Below, one piece after another: positions 15,156 to 23,311 of a stretch of 33,395 nt of DNA. A program made the position numbers and the translations under genes. Position 1 is the stretch's first letter; each line of letters starts with the position of its first letter. Under the pieces are notes generated by a model, which had not been told where the DNA came from, made no database searches, and saw nothing but the letters and a program-made list of their open reading frames with translations. The stretch comes from an uncultured Bacilli bacterium (GTDB taxonomy: Bacteria; Bacillota_I; Bacilli_A; RF39; UBA660): assembly GCA_947627995.1 (NCBI GenBank), contig CANQYE010000012.1, positions 1-33,395 on the forward strand. Direction: 5' to 3'.

Positions 15156-16115
15156 ATGTTTAAAATAGGCGATATTAAAATAAAAAATAATGTTGTTTTA
15201 GCACCAATGGCTGGAATATCAAATACTAGTTTTCGTAAAATCATTAAAGATATGGGAGCTGGTTTAATATATTGTGAAATGGTTTCTGATAAAGCGATTG
15301 TCTTTGGTAATGAAAAAACTTTACAAATGCTTAAAATGGATAATAAAGAACGACCAATTGCTCAACAGATATTTGGGAGTGATGTAGAAAGCTTTGTTAA
15401 TGCTGCAAAAATTGTTGAAAAAACTATGAAGCCAGATATTATTGATATTAATATGGGGTGTCCGGTCCCAAAAGTTGCTTTAAAAAATCAAGCTGGAAGT
15501 GCTTTATTAAAGAACCCCAAAAAAATTTATGAGATAGTATCTTCTGTTGTAAAAGCTGTTTCAGTTCCAATAACAGTTAAAATAAGAAGCGGATGGGATA
15601 ATACAAGCATTAATGCTGTAGAAGTAGCTAAAATTTGTGAACAAGCAGGGGCTAAAGCAATAGCAATACATGGAAGAACTAGATCACAAGGATATAGTGG
15701 AAAAGTAAATTTAGATATTATTAAAGAAGTGAAAGAAAATGTAAAGATACCTGTAATAGGTAATGGAGATATTAAAACGATTTATGATGCCGAAAAAATG
15801 CTTAAATATACTAAATGTGATGCTATTATGATTGGTCGAGGTGTATTAGGAAATCCTTGGCTTATAAAAGACATTCTTGCTTATTTTAAAAATAAAACTT
15901 TACCTAAAAAAATTACAAAAAAAGAAAAAATAGAAATGTTAAAATATCATTATGAATTATTAAAAAAAGATAAAAATGAAAAATTAGCCCTTTTAGAAAT
16001 TCGATTTTTTGCTTCGTATTATTTAAAAGGAATTGAAGGTAATAAAGTAATTAAACAAAAGCTGTGCCAAGTAAAAACGGATGAAGAATTTTATCAAATA
16101 TTGAATAACTTTTAA
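15156..16115 (+). CDS. dusB: tRNA-dihydrouridine synthase (DusB type)
   Basis: FMN enzyme reducing specific uridines in the tRNA D-loop to dihydrouridine with NADPH. 319 residues: FMN-binding LAPMAGISN (15-23), catalytic Cys102 in INMGCPVPKV, KNQAGSALL, VKIRSGWD, AIHGRTRSQGYSG, the phosphate-binding VIGNGDI and a GRGVLGNPWLI stretch, then the C-terminal helical tRNA-recognition domain. These fit the DusB/Dus group of Firmicutes. AGAGG at 15143-15148 precedes the ATG. It stands alone between a terminator upstream and a separate promoter downstream. In many Bacilli dusB sits near lysS or the hslO region; that context is absent here. Confidence 0.94.
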   Translation: MFKIGDIKIKNNVVLAPMAGISNTSFRKIIKDMGAGLIYCEMVSDKAIVFGNEKTLQMLKMDNKERPIAQQIFGSDVESFVNAAKIVEKTMKPDIIDINMGCPVPKVALKNQAGSALLKNPKKIYEIVSSVVKAVSVPITVKIRSGWDNTSINAVEVAKICEQAGAKAIAIHGRTRSQGYSGKVNLDIIKEVKENVKIPVIGNGDIKTIYDAEKMLKYTKCDAIMIGRGVLGNPWLIKDILAYFKNKTLPKKITKKEKIEMLKYHYELLKKDKNEKLALLEIRFFASYYLKGIEGNKVIKQKLCQVKTDEEFYQILNNF

Positions 16116-16139
16116 ATAAAAAAAACTTTAATATTTTTA

Positions 16140-16168
16140 TTGACAATAATTTTAAGTTTATATAAAAT
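16140..16168 (+). promoter_or_regulatory. Strong sigma-A promoter before the unknown gene at 16193
   Basis: A perfect TTGACA (16140-16145), a 17-base spacer and TAAAAT (16163-16168). The predicted start near 16175 gives a leader under 20 bases with AAAAGGAAG as ribosome-binding site. One of the best consensus promoters in the window. Confidence 0.75.
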
Positions 16169-16192
16169 ATATTCCCAAAAGGAAGTGGTTTT

Positions 16193-17026
16193 ATGGAAAA
16201 ATTAAATTTGACACTGCCAAATGTTAGTCAAATAAAAGAATCAGAAATTATTTCTACTTGGGGTAAAGAAGCAGATGTATCAGATTTTGCTGTATTACAA
16301 GGAGCAAGTCTAAATAGATCACGTGGTACAGGCGATTATTGGTTAAAAGATATTTATGATTATAGTCATAATTATTCTAATGGTATAAATTGTGATGGTA
16401 TTTTTACTAAATACTCCATTTATTCCACTTATGCTGGAATTCGTCCGGTAACATCATATTCTTCAATAAAAAAATATTTTTTAAAAGAATTTAAAGGGAA
16501 AAATAATATAACTGAAGGGGAATTTGGTTTATTCCCTCAATATGCTCCTTCTAAAGAATTGCAAGAAGAAATAATAGGAAGAATAGAACATAATGAACTT
16601 GAAAGATCATTGTTAAAAGTACCAATTAATTCAACATTAAACAAACTTGAACGATTAAATTCTTATAAATATAATGGGAAAATATACACATTATGCACAG
16701 CAAATTTATATAATGGTAAATATGACGAATATTTAGCAACAAATGGAGTAATATATCATACCGGAGACAAAGTAGTAACAGAAATGTCTCCGATAAAAAC
16801 ATTAAATTCTGAAAAAGAAAATTTAACCATTTTTGAAAATATAATTATGAGTGGAATTTCTTATAACAATACAAGGAGTTGCTCTAAAGCATTTTCTAAA
16901 ACTCATTTATATTATTATATTTACAAATATTTGGCTCCATTCATTATGCAAAGTATTGAATTTATTACTGAAAATGATGAAGATGAAAATAAATTGCAAC
17001 AAAATGTTAAAAGACTAATGAAATAG
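16193..17026 (+). CDS. Protein of unknown function with a DUF6273-like segment
   Basis: 277 residues with no signal peptide or membrane helix. Residues ~20-90 read TWGKEADVSDFAVLQGA, then GTGDYWLKD, and about 30 residues later YAGIRPVTSYSS. This order (a TDYA-like stretch, a YWL-R/K site and a GIRPV strand) recalls DUF6273, a fold seen in gut Firmicute and phage-like proteins and resembling lectin-like or formylglycine-enzyme modules. The likeness is from memory of the pattern and needs a profile search. The second half (130-277) has two or three strands around a CTANLYNGKYDEYLATNG stretch and a helical, acidic-then-basic end. It has its own strong promoter and a terminator formed over its stop codon, so it is expressed as a single gene. 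Function unknown. Confidence 0.75.
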   Translation: MEKLNLTLPNVSQIKESEIISTWGKEADVSDFAVLQGASLNRSRGTGDYWLKDIYDYSHNYSNGINCDGIFTKYSIYSTYAGIRPVTSYSSIKKYFLKEFKGKNNITEGEFGLFPQYAPSKELQEEIIGRIEHNELERSLLKVPINSTLNKLERLNSYKYNGKIYTLCTANLYNGKYDEYLATNGVIYHTGDKVVTEMSPIKTLNSEKENLTIFENIIMSGISYNNTRSCSKAFSKTHLYYYIYKYLAPFIMQSIEFITENDEDENKLQQNVKRLMK

Positions 17027-17036
17027 TCTTTTTTTT
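17009..17036 (+). terminator. Terminator overlapping the end of the gene at 16193
   Basis: AAAAGACTA (17009-17017) pairs with TAGTCTTTT (17024-17032) around a 6-base loop and continues into T residues. The stop codon TAG at 17024-17026 opens the right arm, so the hairpin includes the last codons of the gene. Confidence 0.85.
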
Positions 17037-17060
17037 AAAATAAAAATCATAATATTTATT

Positions 17061-17441
17061 ATGAATTATGAAGATGTCGAAAAAATAGAAGAAATAAGAA
17101 TTGAGGATTTTATCTGGATTATTTATTTTTTTATTGCCATATTTGCACTTATTTCTGATCAATTAGAATTAGATGATATTTATAAACATAGTAATAAAAA
17201 TAATCCAAAAATTAAAGGAATAAATTTAACCATTTTAATTATTGCATTTATTATATATGTGTATTTTGTCTTTAGATCTTATAAAAGGATTAAAAATTTA
17301 AAAAAAGTTGCCTCTCAAAAAGAAGTATTGGCGGCTCATGCTTCTTTAATATCTAGTTTATTATTTTTAGCAGCTGGTATTTTTGCAATATATGCAGAAT
17401 ATAATAGTGGACCTAATCAAGATGAATTATTAATTTTTTAA
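17061..17441 (+). CDS. Small membrane protein of unknown function, three predicted helices
   Basis: 126 residues. The N-terminal 16 residues are acidic (four Glu/Asp within EDVEKIEE). Membrane helices are predicted at ~17-32, ~54-71 and ~94-112, with a charged loop (~33-53) holding Asp/Lys/Asn and a basic loop (RSYKRIKNLKK) after helix 2. The positive-inside rule puts the second loop in the cytoplasm and the N-terminus outside; this is weak evidence. No family is recognised. Unusually for this window no Shine-Dalgarno sequence precedes the ATG, and a strong terminator closes the upstream gene only 25 bases before, so it may be read from a leaderless transcript. A perfect terminator palindrome spans its stop codon. 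Confidence 0.65.
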   Translation: MNYEDVEKIEEIRIEDFIWIIYFFIAIFALISDQLELDDIYKHSNKNNPKIKGINLTILIIAFIIYVYFVFRSYKRIKNLKKVASQKEVLAAHASLISSLLFLAAGIFAIYAEYNSGPNQDELLIF

Positions 17442-17469
17442 AAAAATTAATAATTCATTTTTTTTTTTT
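17423..17469 (+). terminator. Very strong terminator centred on the stop codon of the gene at 17061
   Basis: Seventeen consecutive bases (17423-17439) pair perfectly with 17441-17457 around base 17440, then twelve T residues follow (17458-17469). The stop codon TAA (17439-17441) is at the tip of the hairpin, so the stem's left arm encodes the last five sense codons. Confidence 0.9.
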
Positions 17470-17474
17470 AATAT

Positions 17475-17503
17475 TTGACATTTAAAAAAAGATAATTTAA
17501 TAT
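17475..17503 (+). promoter_or_regulatory. Promoter before the unknown gene at 17531
   Basis: A perfect TTGACA (17475-17480) begins six bases after the preceding terminator. TAATAT (17498-17503) is at 17-base spacing; an overlapping perfect TATAAT (17501-17506) is at 20-base spacing. AAGGAG precedes the ATG. Confidence 0.65.
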
Positions 17504-17530
17504 AATAAAAAATTTAAGGAGCAAAAAAAA

Positions 17531-18112
17531 ATGGAAAATTTTAATCTAAAAAAATTAACAATTGAACAATTAAAGATTCTAGTTGAAGCGATTAAAAATA
17601 ACATTAATATTCAACCTTTAATTCAATGCTCATCAGCATTGGATCAATTAGATTCAGATACATTAGCATTATTTATAAGCTTAAAGGAAATACCTATTAT
17701 TTATTTTGATTTTGATGAATTAAAAATATCATTTACTCCAAGTTCGTTTAATGAATTAGTTGAATTAAGAAAGAAAGTTAATATAAATAGTTCTAAAGAA
17801 AAAATGAGATTATTATATAGAGCCAAACAAGATGGAATAGATATAGAATATTTAAATAATCCATTTTTATCTGTAAATTTATTAAAAAAGATTTTAAGCT
17901 GTTTAAAAAAGAATAGTGTAGATTTTCTAGAATTATTATGTTTATCTGAGCAATACACAATAGAAATTGCAAATTGTATAATAAATAAAATTCATCCTTA
18001 TGATTTACATAAAGATGCGATTATAGCACGTGAAGTTTTAAAAGAAGAGTATATAGCTTATATAAAATCTAATTTAAAAAACAATTCAAATATTATTAAA
18101 AAAAATCATTAA
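17531..18112 (+). CDS. Cytoplasmic, mostly helical protein of unknown function
   Basis: 193 residues without signal peptide or membrane helix. It is rich in Leu, Ile, Lys and Asn and almost entirely helical by eye, with repeated short units such as LTIEQLKILVEAIKNN, DSDTLALFISLK, LSVNLLKKILSCLKK and TIEIANCIINKI. The last unit is followed by YDLHKDAIIAREVLKEEY, and the C-terminus is Asn/Lys-rich. The spacing (~20-30 residues per unit) would suit a helical repeat or solenoid, but no known repeat signature is clear. It has its own promoter and an AAGGAG site, and it directly precedes the S10 operon leader. Function unknown. Confidence 0.7.
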   Translation: MENFNLKKLTIEQLKILVEAIKNNINIQPLIQCSSALDQLDSDTLALFISLKEIPIIYFDFDELKISFTPSSFNELVELRKKVNINSSKEKMRLLYRAKQDGIDIEYLNNPFLSVNLLKKILSCLKKNSVDFLELLCLSEQYTIEIANCIINKIHPYDLHKDAIIAREVLKEEYIAYIKSNLKNNSNIIKKNH

Positions 18113-18153
18113 TAATTATTTCAAATTTGTTATAAATTATGCAAAATTTAGGC

Positions 18154-18182
18154 TTGATTTTCATAACATTATAGTGTAAAAT
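18154..18182 (+). promoter_or_regulatory. Promoter of the S10-spc-alpha operon
   Basis: TTGATT (18154-18159), a 17-base spacer and TAAAAT (18177-18182). The predicted start near 18189 leaves a leader of about 128 bases before rpsJ. No comparably good promoter or terminator was seen inside the following 14 kb. Confidence 0.7.
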
Positions 18183-18188
18183 TAAATT

Positions 18189-18316
18189 CGTATGACTGCT
18201 TTGAAGCGTGAGGTTGCTGATACACTAGGTAGCGTTGTACAATGTTTGCTTATAAATCAGGTAATTTGCGTGGAGCAAGTCTATACTAGATATAGACGAA
18301 AGGAGACAATTAAGAA
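18189..18316 (+). promoter_or_regulatory. Structured 5' leader of the S10 operon (candidate autoregulatory RNA)
   Basis: This untranslated leader is visibly richer in G and C than its surroundings. A perfect hairpin GTCTATA-CTAGA-TATAGAC (18279-18297) sits immediately before the AAAGGAG site (18299-18305). A longer stem can form between TTTGCTT (18245-18251) and GAGCAAG (18273-18279), with two G-T pairs. S10 leaders are bound by L4 in gamma-proteobacteria; whether this one binds a ribosomal protein is inference. It has no T tract and so would act on translation rather than by attenuation. Confidence 0.6.
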
Positions 18317-18625
18317 ATGGCAAATGAAAAGATAAGAATTAGATTAAAGGCTTATGATCATAGATCTTTAGATTTGGCAGCATCTAAAATTGTTGAAACA
18401 GTAAAAAGAATAGGTGGGGAAGTTTCTGGACCAATTCCACTTCCTACAGAAATCGAAAAATTTACAGTTTTACGTGCGGTTCATAAATATAAAGATTCTC
18501 GTGAACAATTTGAAATGAGAACGCATAAGAGATTAATCGATATTAAAAAACCAAGTAAAGAAACAATTGATGCATTAACTCATTTGGATGTACCAAGTGG
18601 TGTTGACATTGAAATAAAATTATAA
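18317..18625 (+). CDS. rpsJ: 30S ribosomal protein S10 (NusE)
   Basis: First gene of the S10 operon. 102 residues, the standard length, opening with [19 protein letters not shown] and ending [13 protein letters not shown]10 sits in the head of the small subunit and, as NusE with NusB, also takes part in antitermination and links transcription to translation through NusG. The loop region [23 protein letters not shown] is intact. An AAAGGAG site follows a leader hairpin, so access of ribosomes to this gene may be controlled. Confidence 0.98.
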   Translation: MANEKIRIRLKAYDHRSLDLAASKIVETVKRIGGEVSGPIPLPTEIEKFTVLRAVHKYKDSREQFEMRTHKRLIDIKKPSKETIDALTHLDVPSGVDIEIKL

Positions 18626-18642
18626 GAAAGAAGGAAAAAATA

Positions 18643-19383
18643 ATGAAAGGAATCTTAGGGCGTAAACGTGGAATGACTCAAGTGTTTACGCAAGAAGGAA
18701 AATTAATTCCAGTTACAGTTGTTGAAATCGAACCAAATATTGTAACACAAGTTAAAACAATTGATAAAGATGGTTATGAAGCAATTCAAATTGGTGTAAC
18801 TGAGAAAAAAGAATCAAAAGCTTCAAAAGCATCTTTAGGACATACTAAAAAAGCTAATACTACTCCTAAGCGCTTCTTAAAGGAAATAAGAAATGTGTCT
18901 GGATATAACTTAGGAGATGAAATTAAAGCTGATATATTTGCAATTGGCGAAATTGTTGATGTAACAGGAACTAGTAAAGGAAAAGGTTTCCAAGGTGTAA
19001 TTAAAAGACACAATCAATCTAGAGGACCTATGAGTCATGGCTCTCATTATCACAGAGGACCAGGATCAATGGGTACAATGTTACCAAAAAGAGTATTAAA
19101 AGGAAAAAATTTACCTGGACATATGGGATTTGAAACAGTTACTATTCAAAACTTAGAGATAATCGATATTAATACTACTGACAATTATATTTTAGTAAGT
19201 GGTAATATCCCAGGTGCTAAAAATTCATTAGTTTTAATTAAATCAGCAGTTAAAAATAATAAAAAGACAAATCCTAAAACACTTCTAAGTTATGAAAATA
19301 ATACAGTAGTTGATGAAGTTATTGAAGAACCAGTAGAAAATATTAAAACAGATGAAAATGAAGTTAAAGAAGGTGAAAACTAA
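18643..19383 (+). CDS. rplC: 50S ribosomal protein L3 with acidic C-terminal extension
   Basis: L3 nucleates large-subunit assembly near the peptidyl transferase centre. The canonical fold spans residues 1-~208 with [15 protein letters not shown] at the start, the [10 protein letters not shown] and [14 protein letters not shown] segments of the long central loop, and a [18 protein letters not shown] end. About 38 extra residues (209-246) rich in Glu, Asp and Asn follow, compared with ~209 residues in Bacillus. The tail has no motif I recognise. Its stop overlaps the L4 start by one base (TAATG at 19381-19385). Confidence 0.97.
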   Translation: MKGILGRKRGMTQVFTQEGKLIPVTVVEIEPNIVTQVKTIDKDGYEAIQIGVTEKKESKASKASLGHTKKANTTPKRFLKEIRNVSGYNLGDEIKADIFAIGEIVDVTGTSKGKGFQGVIKRHNQSRGPMSHGSHYHRGPGSMGTMLPKRVLKGKNLPGHMGFETVTIQNLEIIDINTTDNYILVSGNIPGAKNSLVLIKSAVKNNKKTNPKTLLSYENNTVVDEVIEEPVENIKTDENEVKEGEN

Positions 19384-20006
19384 TGGCAAAAACTAAAGTA
19401 TTAAACATTAATGGTGAAAAAGTTAAAGATTTAACCATTGCTGATAATGTTTGGAATATTGAAATTAATGAAATCGTATTAAAAAAAGCTATTGATTTAT
19501 CACTTGCTTCATTACGTCAAGGAACTCATAAAACCAAAACTCGTGCAGAAGTTGCTGGTGGTGGTAAAAAGCCATGGCGTCAAAAAGGAACAGGACGTGC
19601 TCGTCAAGGATCTATTCGTGCTCCTCATTTTAGAGGCGGTGGAGTAGCATTCGGTGTTAATCCTCGTTCATATACTTTTAAAATGAATAAGAAAGAAAGA
19701 GTTTTAGCATTAAAAAGTGCTTTATCTAACAAATTTAAAAATAAAGAATTAATAGTTATCGATAATATAGAGCTAAAAACTTTAAAAACAAAAGAAGCTT
19801 TAGATATCCTTAATAATTTAAAATTAAATAATAAAGTTTTATTTGTTACAAGTGAAGATAATGAAAATTTATATATGGCAACAAGAAATTTACCAAATGT
19901 ATATGCAACTTTAGCTGAAGACGTTAGTATATTAGATTTAATGTACACTGATATGCTTGTCTGCGATGAAGCTGCTATTAAAGATATTGAGGAGGTGCTT
20001 AAATAA
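19383..20006 (+). CDS. rplD: 50S ribosomal protein L4
   Basis: 207 residues. The extended loop that lines the peptide exit tunnel is recognised by GGGKKPWRQKGTGRARQGS followed by RAPHFRGGGVAFG. L4 is the known repressor of S10 operons in Escherichia coli; here it would be the first candidate ligand for the leader at 18189. The C-terminal globular part ends IKDIEEVLK. One-base TAATG overlaps with rplC and rplW indicate translational coupling. Confidence 0.98.
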   Translation: MAKTKVLNINGEKVKDLTIADNVWNIEINEIVLKKAIDLSLASLRQGTHKTKTRAEVAGGGKKPWRQKGTGRARQGSIRAPHFRGGGVAFGVNPRSYTFKMNKKERVLALKSALSNKFKNKELIVIDNIELKTLKTKEALDILNNLKLNNKVLFVTSEDNENLYMATRNLPNVYATLAEDVSILDLMYTDMLVCDEAAIKDIEEVLK

Positions 20007-20284
20007 TGAAAGATTATACAGATATCATTATTGCGCCAGTAATCACTGAGAAAGCTAGCAATATTGCTGGTAGTGGAAAAAATTATGTATTTAAAGTTAG
20101 TAAGAATGCTAATAAAATTCAAATAAAAAAAGCGTTTGAAAAAGCTTTTGGAGTACATGTAACTAAAATTAATACATTAAATACAAATCCTAAAGACAAA
20201 AGAGTAGGTAGATATACAGGAAAAACTAAAACATATAAGAAAGCTATCATTACTTTAAAAGATGGCGAAAGCATTGAAATATAG
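20006..20284 (+). CDS. rplW: 50S ribosomal protein L23
   Basis: 92 residues. L23 lies at the tunnel exit, where trigger factor and the signal recognition particle dock. PVITEKAS near the start, YVFKVSKNANKIQIKKAFEKAF in two adjacent blocks, and a GRYTGKTKTYKKA basic stretch identify it. A normal bacterial form, coupled to rplD by TAATG. Confidence 0.97.
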   Translation: MKDYTDIIIAPVITEKASNIAGSGKNYVFKVSKNANKIQIKKAFEKAFGVHVTKINTLNTNPKDKRVGRYTGKTKTYKKAIITLKDGESIEI

Positions 20285-20299
20285 GAAAGGATAATTATT

Positions 20300-21130
20300 A
20301 TGCCAATAAGAAAGTATAAACCTACGACAAATGGTCGTAGAGGTATGAGTACTTTAGTAAATACTGAAATTACTACTTCTAATCCTTTGAAAAGTTTATT
20401 AAAAACAAAGAAAAAAAGTGGTGGAAGAAATAATCAAGGTAAAATCACTGTTAGACATATTGGTGGTGGCGCTAAAAGAAAATATCGCGTAATTGATTTT
20501 AAAAGAAATAAATTTAATATTCCTGGTAGAGTAATTTCTATAGAATATGATCCAAATAGAAATTCTAATATTGCATTAATTGCTTATAAAGATGGTGAAA
20601 AAAGATATATACTTGCACCTAAAAATTTAGAAGTAAATGCTATTATAATAAGTGGGGAAGATGTAGATATTCAAATCGGTAATGCTTTACCACTTGCAAA
20701 AATTCCAGTTGGTACAGTTGTTCATAATATCGAACTTCGTCCTGGAAAAGGTGGATCTTTATGTAGAAGTGCCGGTTCTTCTGCTCAAATATTAGGCAGA
20801 GAAGATAAATATGTAATGGTACGTTTACAAAGTGGTGAAACTAGAAAAATATTAGGAACATGTATGGCTACTATTGGAGAAGTTGGAAATGAAGATTTTG
20901 AACTTGTTAAAATAGGAAAAGCTGGACGTAAACGTCATATGGGAATTAAACCAACAAATAGAGGATCAGTAATGAACCCTAATGACCATCCACATGGTGG
21001 TGGTGAAGGTCGTACACCAGTAGGACGTAAGAGTCCAATGACTCCTTGGGGTAAACCAGCACTTGGTTATAAAACTCGTAAAAATAAGAAAGCTTCTAGC
21101 AAATTAATTGTTAGTCGTAAGAAAAAATAG
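20300..21130 (+). CDS. rplB: 50S ribosomal protein L2
   Basis: 276 residues, the standard length. L2 is needed for subunit joining and peptidyl transferase activity. The N-terminal [28 protein letters not shown], and the C-terminal [13 protein letters not shown] region with its functionally important histidine are intact, followed by the usual basic tail. Confidence 0.98.
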   Translation: MPIRKYKPTTNGRRGMSTLVNTEITTSNPLKSLLKTKKKSGGRNNQGKITVRHIGGGAKRKYRVIDFKRNKFNIPGRVISIEYDPNRNSNIALIAYKDGEKRYILAPKNLEVNAIIISGEDVDIQIGNALPLAKIPVGTVVHNIELRPGKGGSLCRSAGSSAQILGREDKYVMVRLQSGETRKILGTCMATIGEVGNEDFELVKIGKAGRKRHMGIKPTNRGSVMNPNDHPHGGGEGRTPVGRKSPMTPWGKPALGYKTRKNKKASSKLIVSRKKK

Positions 21131-21139
21131 GAGGGTATC

Positions 21140-21403
21140 ATGGCAAGAAGTTTAAAAAAAGGACCTTATGTTAGCAAAAGATTACTCGATAAGGTAGAAA
21201 ATTTAAATAAAGAAAACAAAAAAGAAGTTATAAAAACTTGGTCTCGTAGATCGACAATTTTTCCTGCATTTATTGGACACACATTTGCTGTTCATAATGG
21301 AAAAGAATTTATACCAGTTTATGTAACTGAGGACATGGTTGGACATAAATTAGGAGAGTTTTCAATGACTCGTAAATTTGGTGGCCATGCTGGAAATAAA
21401 TAG
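21140..21403 (+). CDS. rpsS: 30S ribosomal protein S19
   Basis: 87 residues. S19 is in the head of the small subunit with S13, close to the A and P sites. [10 protein letters not shown] at the start, [20 protein letters not shown], and [18 protein letters not shown] at the end are typical. GGAGGG precedes the ATG. Confidence 0.98.
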   Translation: MARSLKKGPYVSKRLLDKVENLNKENKKEVIKTWSRRSTIFPAFIGHTFAVHNGKEFIPVYVTEDMVGHKLGEFSMTRKFGGHAGNK

Positions 21404-21415
21404 GAAGGTGATTAT

Positions 21416-21760
21416 ATGGAAACTTATGCTATTCATAAAAATGCTATGATCGCCCCAAGAAAAGCAAGAATGACACTTGATTTAATTCGTGGAAAAAAAG
21501 TTAATGTTGCTTTAGGAATTTTAGAAAATACTAATACAAAATCTAGTAGATTAATTAAAAAAGTATTAAATTCTGCAATTGCTAATGCAGTTAATAACTT
21601 TGAAATGAAAGAAGAAAATTTATCTGTTTCAGAATGTTTTATTAATCCTGGAACAGTTTATAAAAGGGTTAAATTTGCATCACGTGGAAATGTTGATCGT
21701 AGAGATAAAAGAACTAGTCACATTACTATAAAAGTAAGTGATGGGAAAAAGGAGGCTTAA
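21416..21760 (+). CDS. rplV: 50S ribosomal protein L22
   Basis: 114 residues. L22's beta hairpin reaches into the exit tunnel and is a known site of macrolide-resistance changes. APRKARMTLDLIRGK and the hairpin region GTVYKRVKFASRGNVDRRDKRTS (read in two blocks) match the family; no loop insertion is seen. Confidence 0.97.
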   Translation: METYAIHKNAMIAPRKARMTLDLIRGKKVNVALGILENTNTKSSRLIKKVLNSAIANAVNNFEMKEENLSVSECFINPGTVYKRVKFASRGNVDRRDKRTSHITIKVSDGKKEA

Positions 21761-21763
21761 ATT

Positions 21764-22444
21764 ATGGGCCAAAAAGTAAATCCAATAGGATATAGAATAG
21801 GTGTAAATAAAGATTGGACATCAAAATGGTATGCATCAAATAAAGATTTTGGTGAAACTTTAAATAAAGATATTAAAATTAGAAAATTTTTAAATAAGAA
21901 ACTAAAAGATGCTGCTGTAAGTTCTATCATTATTGAAAGAAATAAAAAAAGAACAGATATAACTATTAATACTGCTAAACCAGGTGTTGTAATTGGCCGT
22001 GGTGGAGAAGATATTGAAAAATTACGTAAAGAAATTAAAAATTTAGTTAATGAAGATGTTTATGTTTCAATCGTTGAAATAAAAAAAGCTGATTTAGATG
22101 CTAAATTAGTTGCAGATAACATTGCTAGTCAAATTTCTAATCGTGCACCATTTAGAAGTGCTCAAAAAAGAGCTATTCGAAATACTATGAAAGCAGGAGC
22201 TAAAGGAGTTAAAACATTAGTTTCTGGACGTTTAGGTGGAGCAGAAATGGCTAGAAGTGAGGGATATACTGAGGGAACAGTTCCTTTACATACAATTAGA
22301 GCTGATATCGATTATGCTATAAGTGAAGCAGACACTACATATGGTAAAATTGGAGTTAAGGTATGGATATATAAAGGAGAAATACTTCCTTCTAAGAAAA
22401 ATGTAAAGGAGGATGCTATAAATGTTAATACCAAAAAGAACTAA
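21764..22444 (+). CDS. rpsC: 30S ribosomal protein S3
   Basis: 226 residues. S3 forms part of the mRNA entry channel and helicase site. [13 protein letters not shown] at the start, a type II KH domain with [13 protein letters not shown], and the C-terminal [17 protein letters not shown] and [11 protein letters not shown] segments are all present. Its last 23 bases overlap the L16 start, a longer overlap than at other junctions in this operon. Confidence 0.98.
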   Translation: MGQKVNPIGYRIGVNKDWTSKWYASNKDFGETLNKDIKIRKFLNKKLKDAAVSSIIIERNKKRTDITINTAKPGVVIGRGGEDIEKLRKEIKNLVNEDVYVSIVEIKKADLDAKLVADNIASQISNRAPFRSAQKRAIRNTMKAGAKGVKTLVSGRLGGAEMARSEGYTEGTVPLHTIRADIDYAISEADTTYGKIGVKVWIYKGEILPSKKNVKEDAINVNTKKN

Positions 22445-22844
22445 ATATAGAAAGCCTCATCGTTTAACTTATGAAGGTCATGCTAAAGGAAATACTGAAC
22501 TTCATTTTGGCGAATTTGGACTTAAAGCAAGCGAAGGAGCTTGGATTACAGCAAGACAAATTGAAGCAGCTAGAATTGCAATGACACGTTATATGAAACG
22601 TGGTGGAAAAGTATGGATTAATATTTTCCCTCATTTAGCAAGAACTCGTAAACCTTTAGAAACTCGTATGGGTAAAGGTAAAGGTAATGTTGAAGAATGG
22701 GTAGCAGTTGTAAAAACAGGTAAAATAATGTTTGAAATTGGAGGAGTAAGTGAAGATATTGCTCGTGAAGCTTTAAGACTTGCTTCTCATAAGTTGCCTA
22801 TAAAATGTAAATTTGTAAAAAAGGAAGAAAAGGCGGGTGTTTAA
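22422..22844 (+). CDS. rplP: 50S ribosomal protein L16
   Basis: 140 residues. L16 binds near the A-site tRNA elbow and 5S rRNA. The N-terminal [14 protein letters not shown], the FGEFGLKA stretch, the arginine-rich [21 protein letters not shown] and the [15 protein letters not shown] loop are typical. The ATG lies inside rpsC with AAAGGAGG just before it. Confidence 0.98.
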   Translation: MLIPKRTKYRKPHRLTYEGHAKGNTELHFGEFGLKASEGAWITARQIEAARIAMTRYMKRGGKVWINIFPHLARTRKPLETRMGKGKGNVEEWVAVVKTGKIMFEIGGVSEDIAREALRLASHKLPIKCKFVKKEEKAGV

Positions 22845-22845
22845 T

Positions 22846-23052
22846 ATGAAGGTTGAAGAAATTAGAAAATTAACAGATGAAGAAATTATAAAAAAGATCA
22901 GTGAAACAAAAGAAGAATTATTTTCTTTACGTTTAAAACAAGCTACTGGATCTTTAGAAAAACCTTCTAAATTAAATAGCTTAAGAAAAGATGTTGCTAG
23001 AATGAAAACGGTTTTAAATGAAAGAAAAAGAGGTGTAAACGATGGAAAATAA
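22846..23052 (+). CDS. rpmC: 50S ribosomal protein L29
   Basis: 68 residues, a helical hairpin protein next to L23 at the tunnel exit. [34 protein letters not shown] and [14 protein letters not shown] are diagnostic. The ATG at 22846 is chosen to match the family start; a GTG at 22837 would add three residues and overlap rplP. The end overlaps rpsQ by 11 bases. Confidence 0.96.
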   Translation: MKVEEIRKLTDEEIIKKISETKEELFSLRLKQATGSLEKPSKLNSLRKDVARMKTVLNERKRGVNDGK

Positions 23053-23302
23053 TAAACAAAGTTATCTTGTTGGAAAAGTTATAAGTGCCAAAAATGATAA
23101 AACAATTACGGTTTTAATTGAAACACATCGTAAACATCCATTATATGGAAAAAGAATTAAATCTTCAAAAAAATATACTGCGCATGATGAAAAAAATATA
23201 GCAAAAATAGGAGATACAGTTAAAATTAGAAGCACAAGGCCATTATCTAAAACTAAGAGATATGAACTTGTAGAAATTCTAACTGAATCTGTAATACTAT
23301 AG
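23042..23302 (+). CDS. rpsQ: 30S ribosomal protein S17
   Basis: 86 residues, an OB-fold primary binder of 16S r[41 protein letters not shown], and [18 protein letters not shown] are conserved. An AAGAGGTG site inside rpmC precedes the ATG. Confidence 0.98.
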   Translation: MENNKQSYLVGKVISAKNDKTITVLIETHRKHPLYGKRIKSSKKYTAHDEKNIAKIGDTVKIRSTRPLSKTKRYELVEILTESVIL

Positions 23303-23311
23303 GAGGTTATT

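Noticed and set aside
18189-18316. tRNA or other structural RNA gene in the S10 leader
   Set aside because: No cloverleaf, no TTC-containing T-arm and no CCA or terminator follow; it is directly joined to rpsJ.
19625-20158. 177-residue minus-strand open frame opposite rplD and rplW
   Set aside because: Its Ser/Phe/Leu-rich, low-complexity translation is the usual mirror of AT-rich ribosomal genes, and it spans a real gene junction without a start signal.
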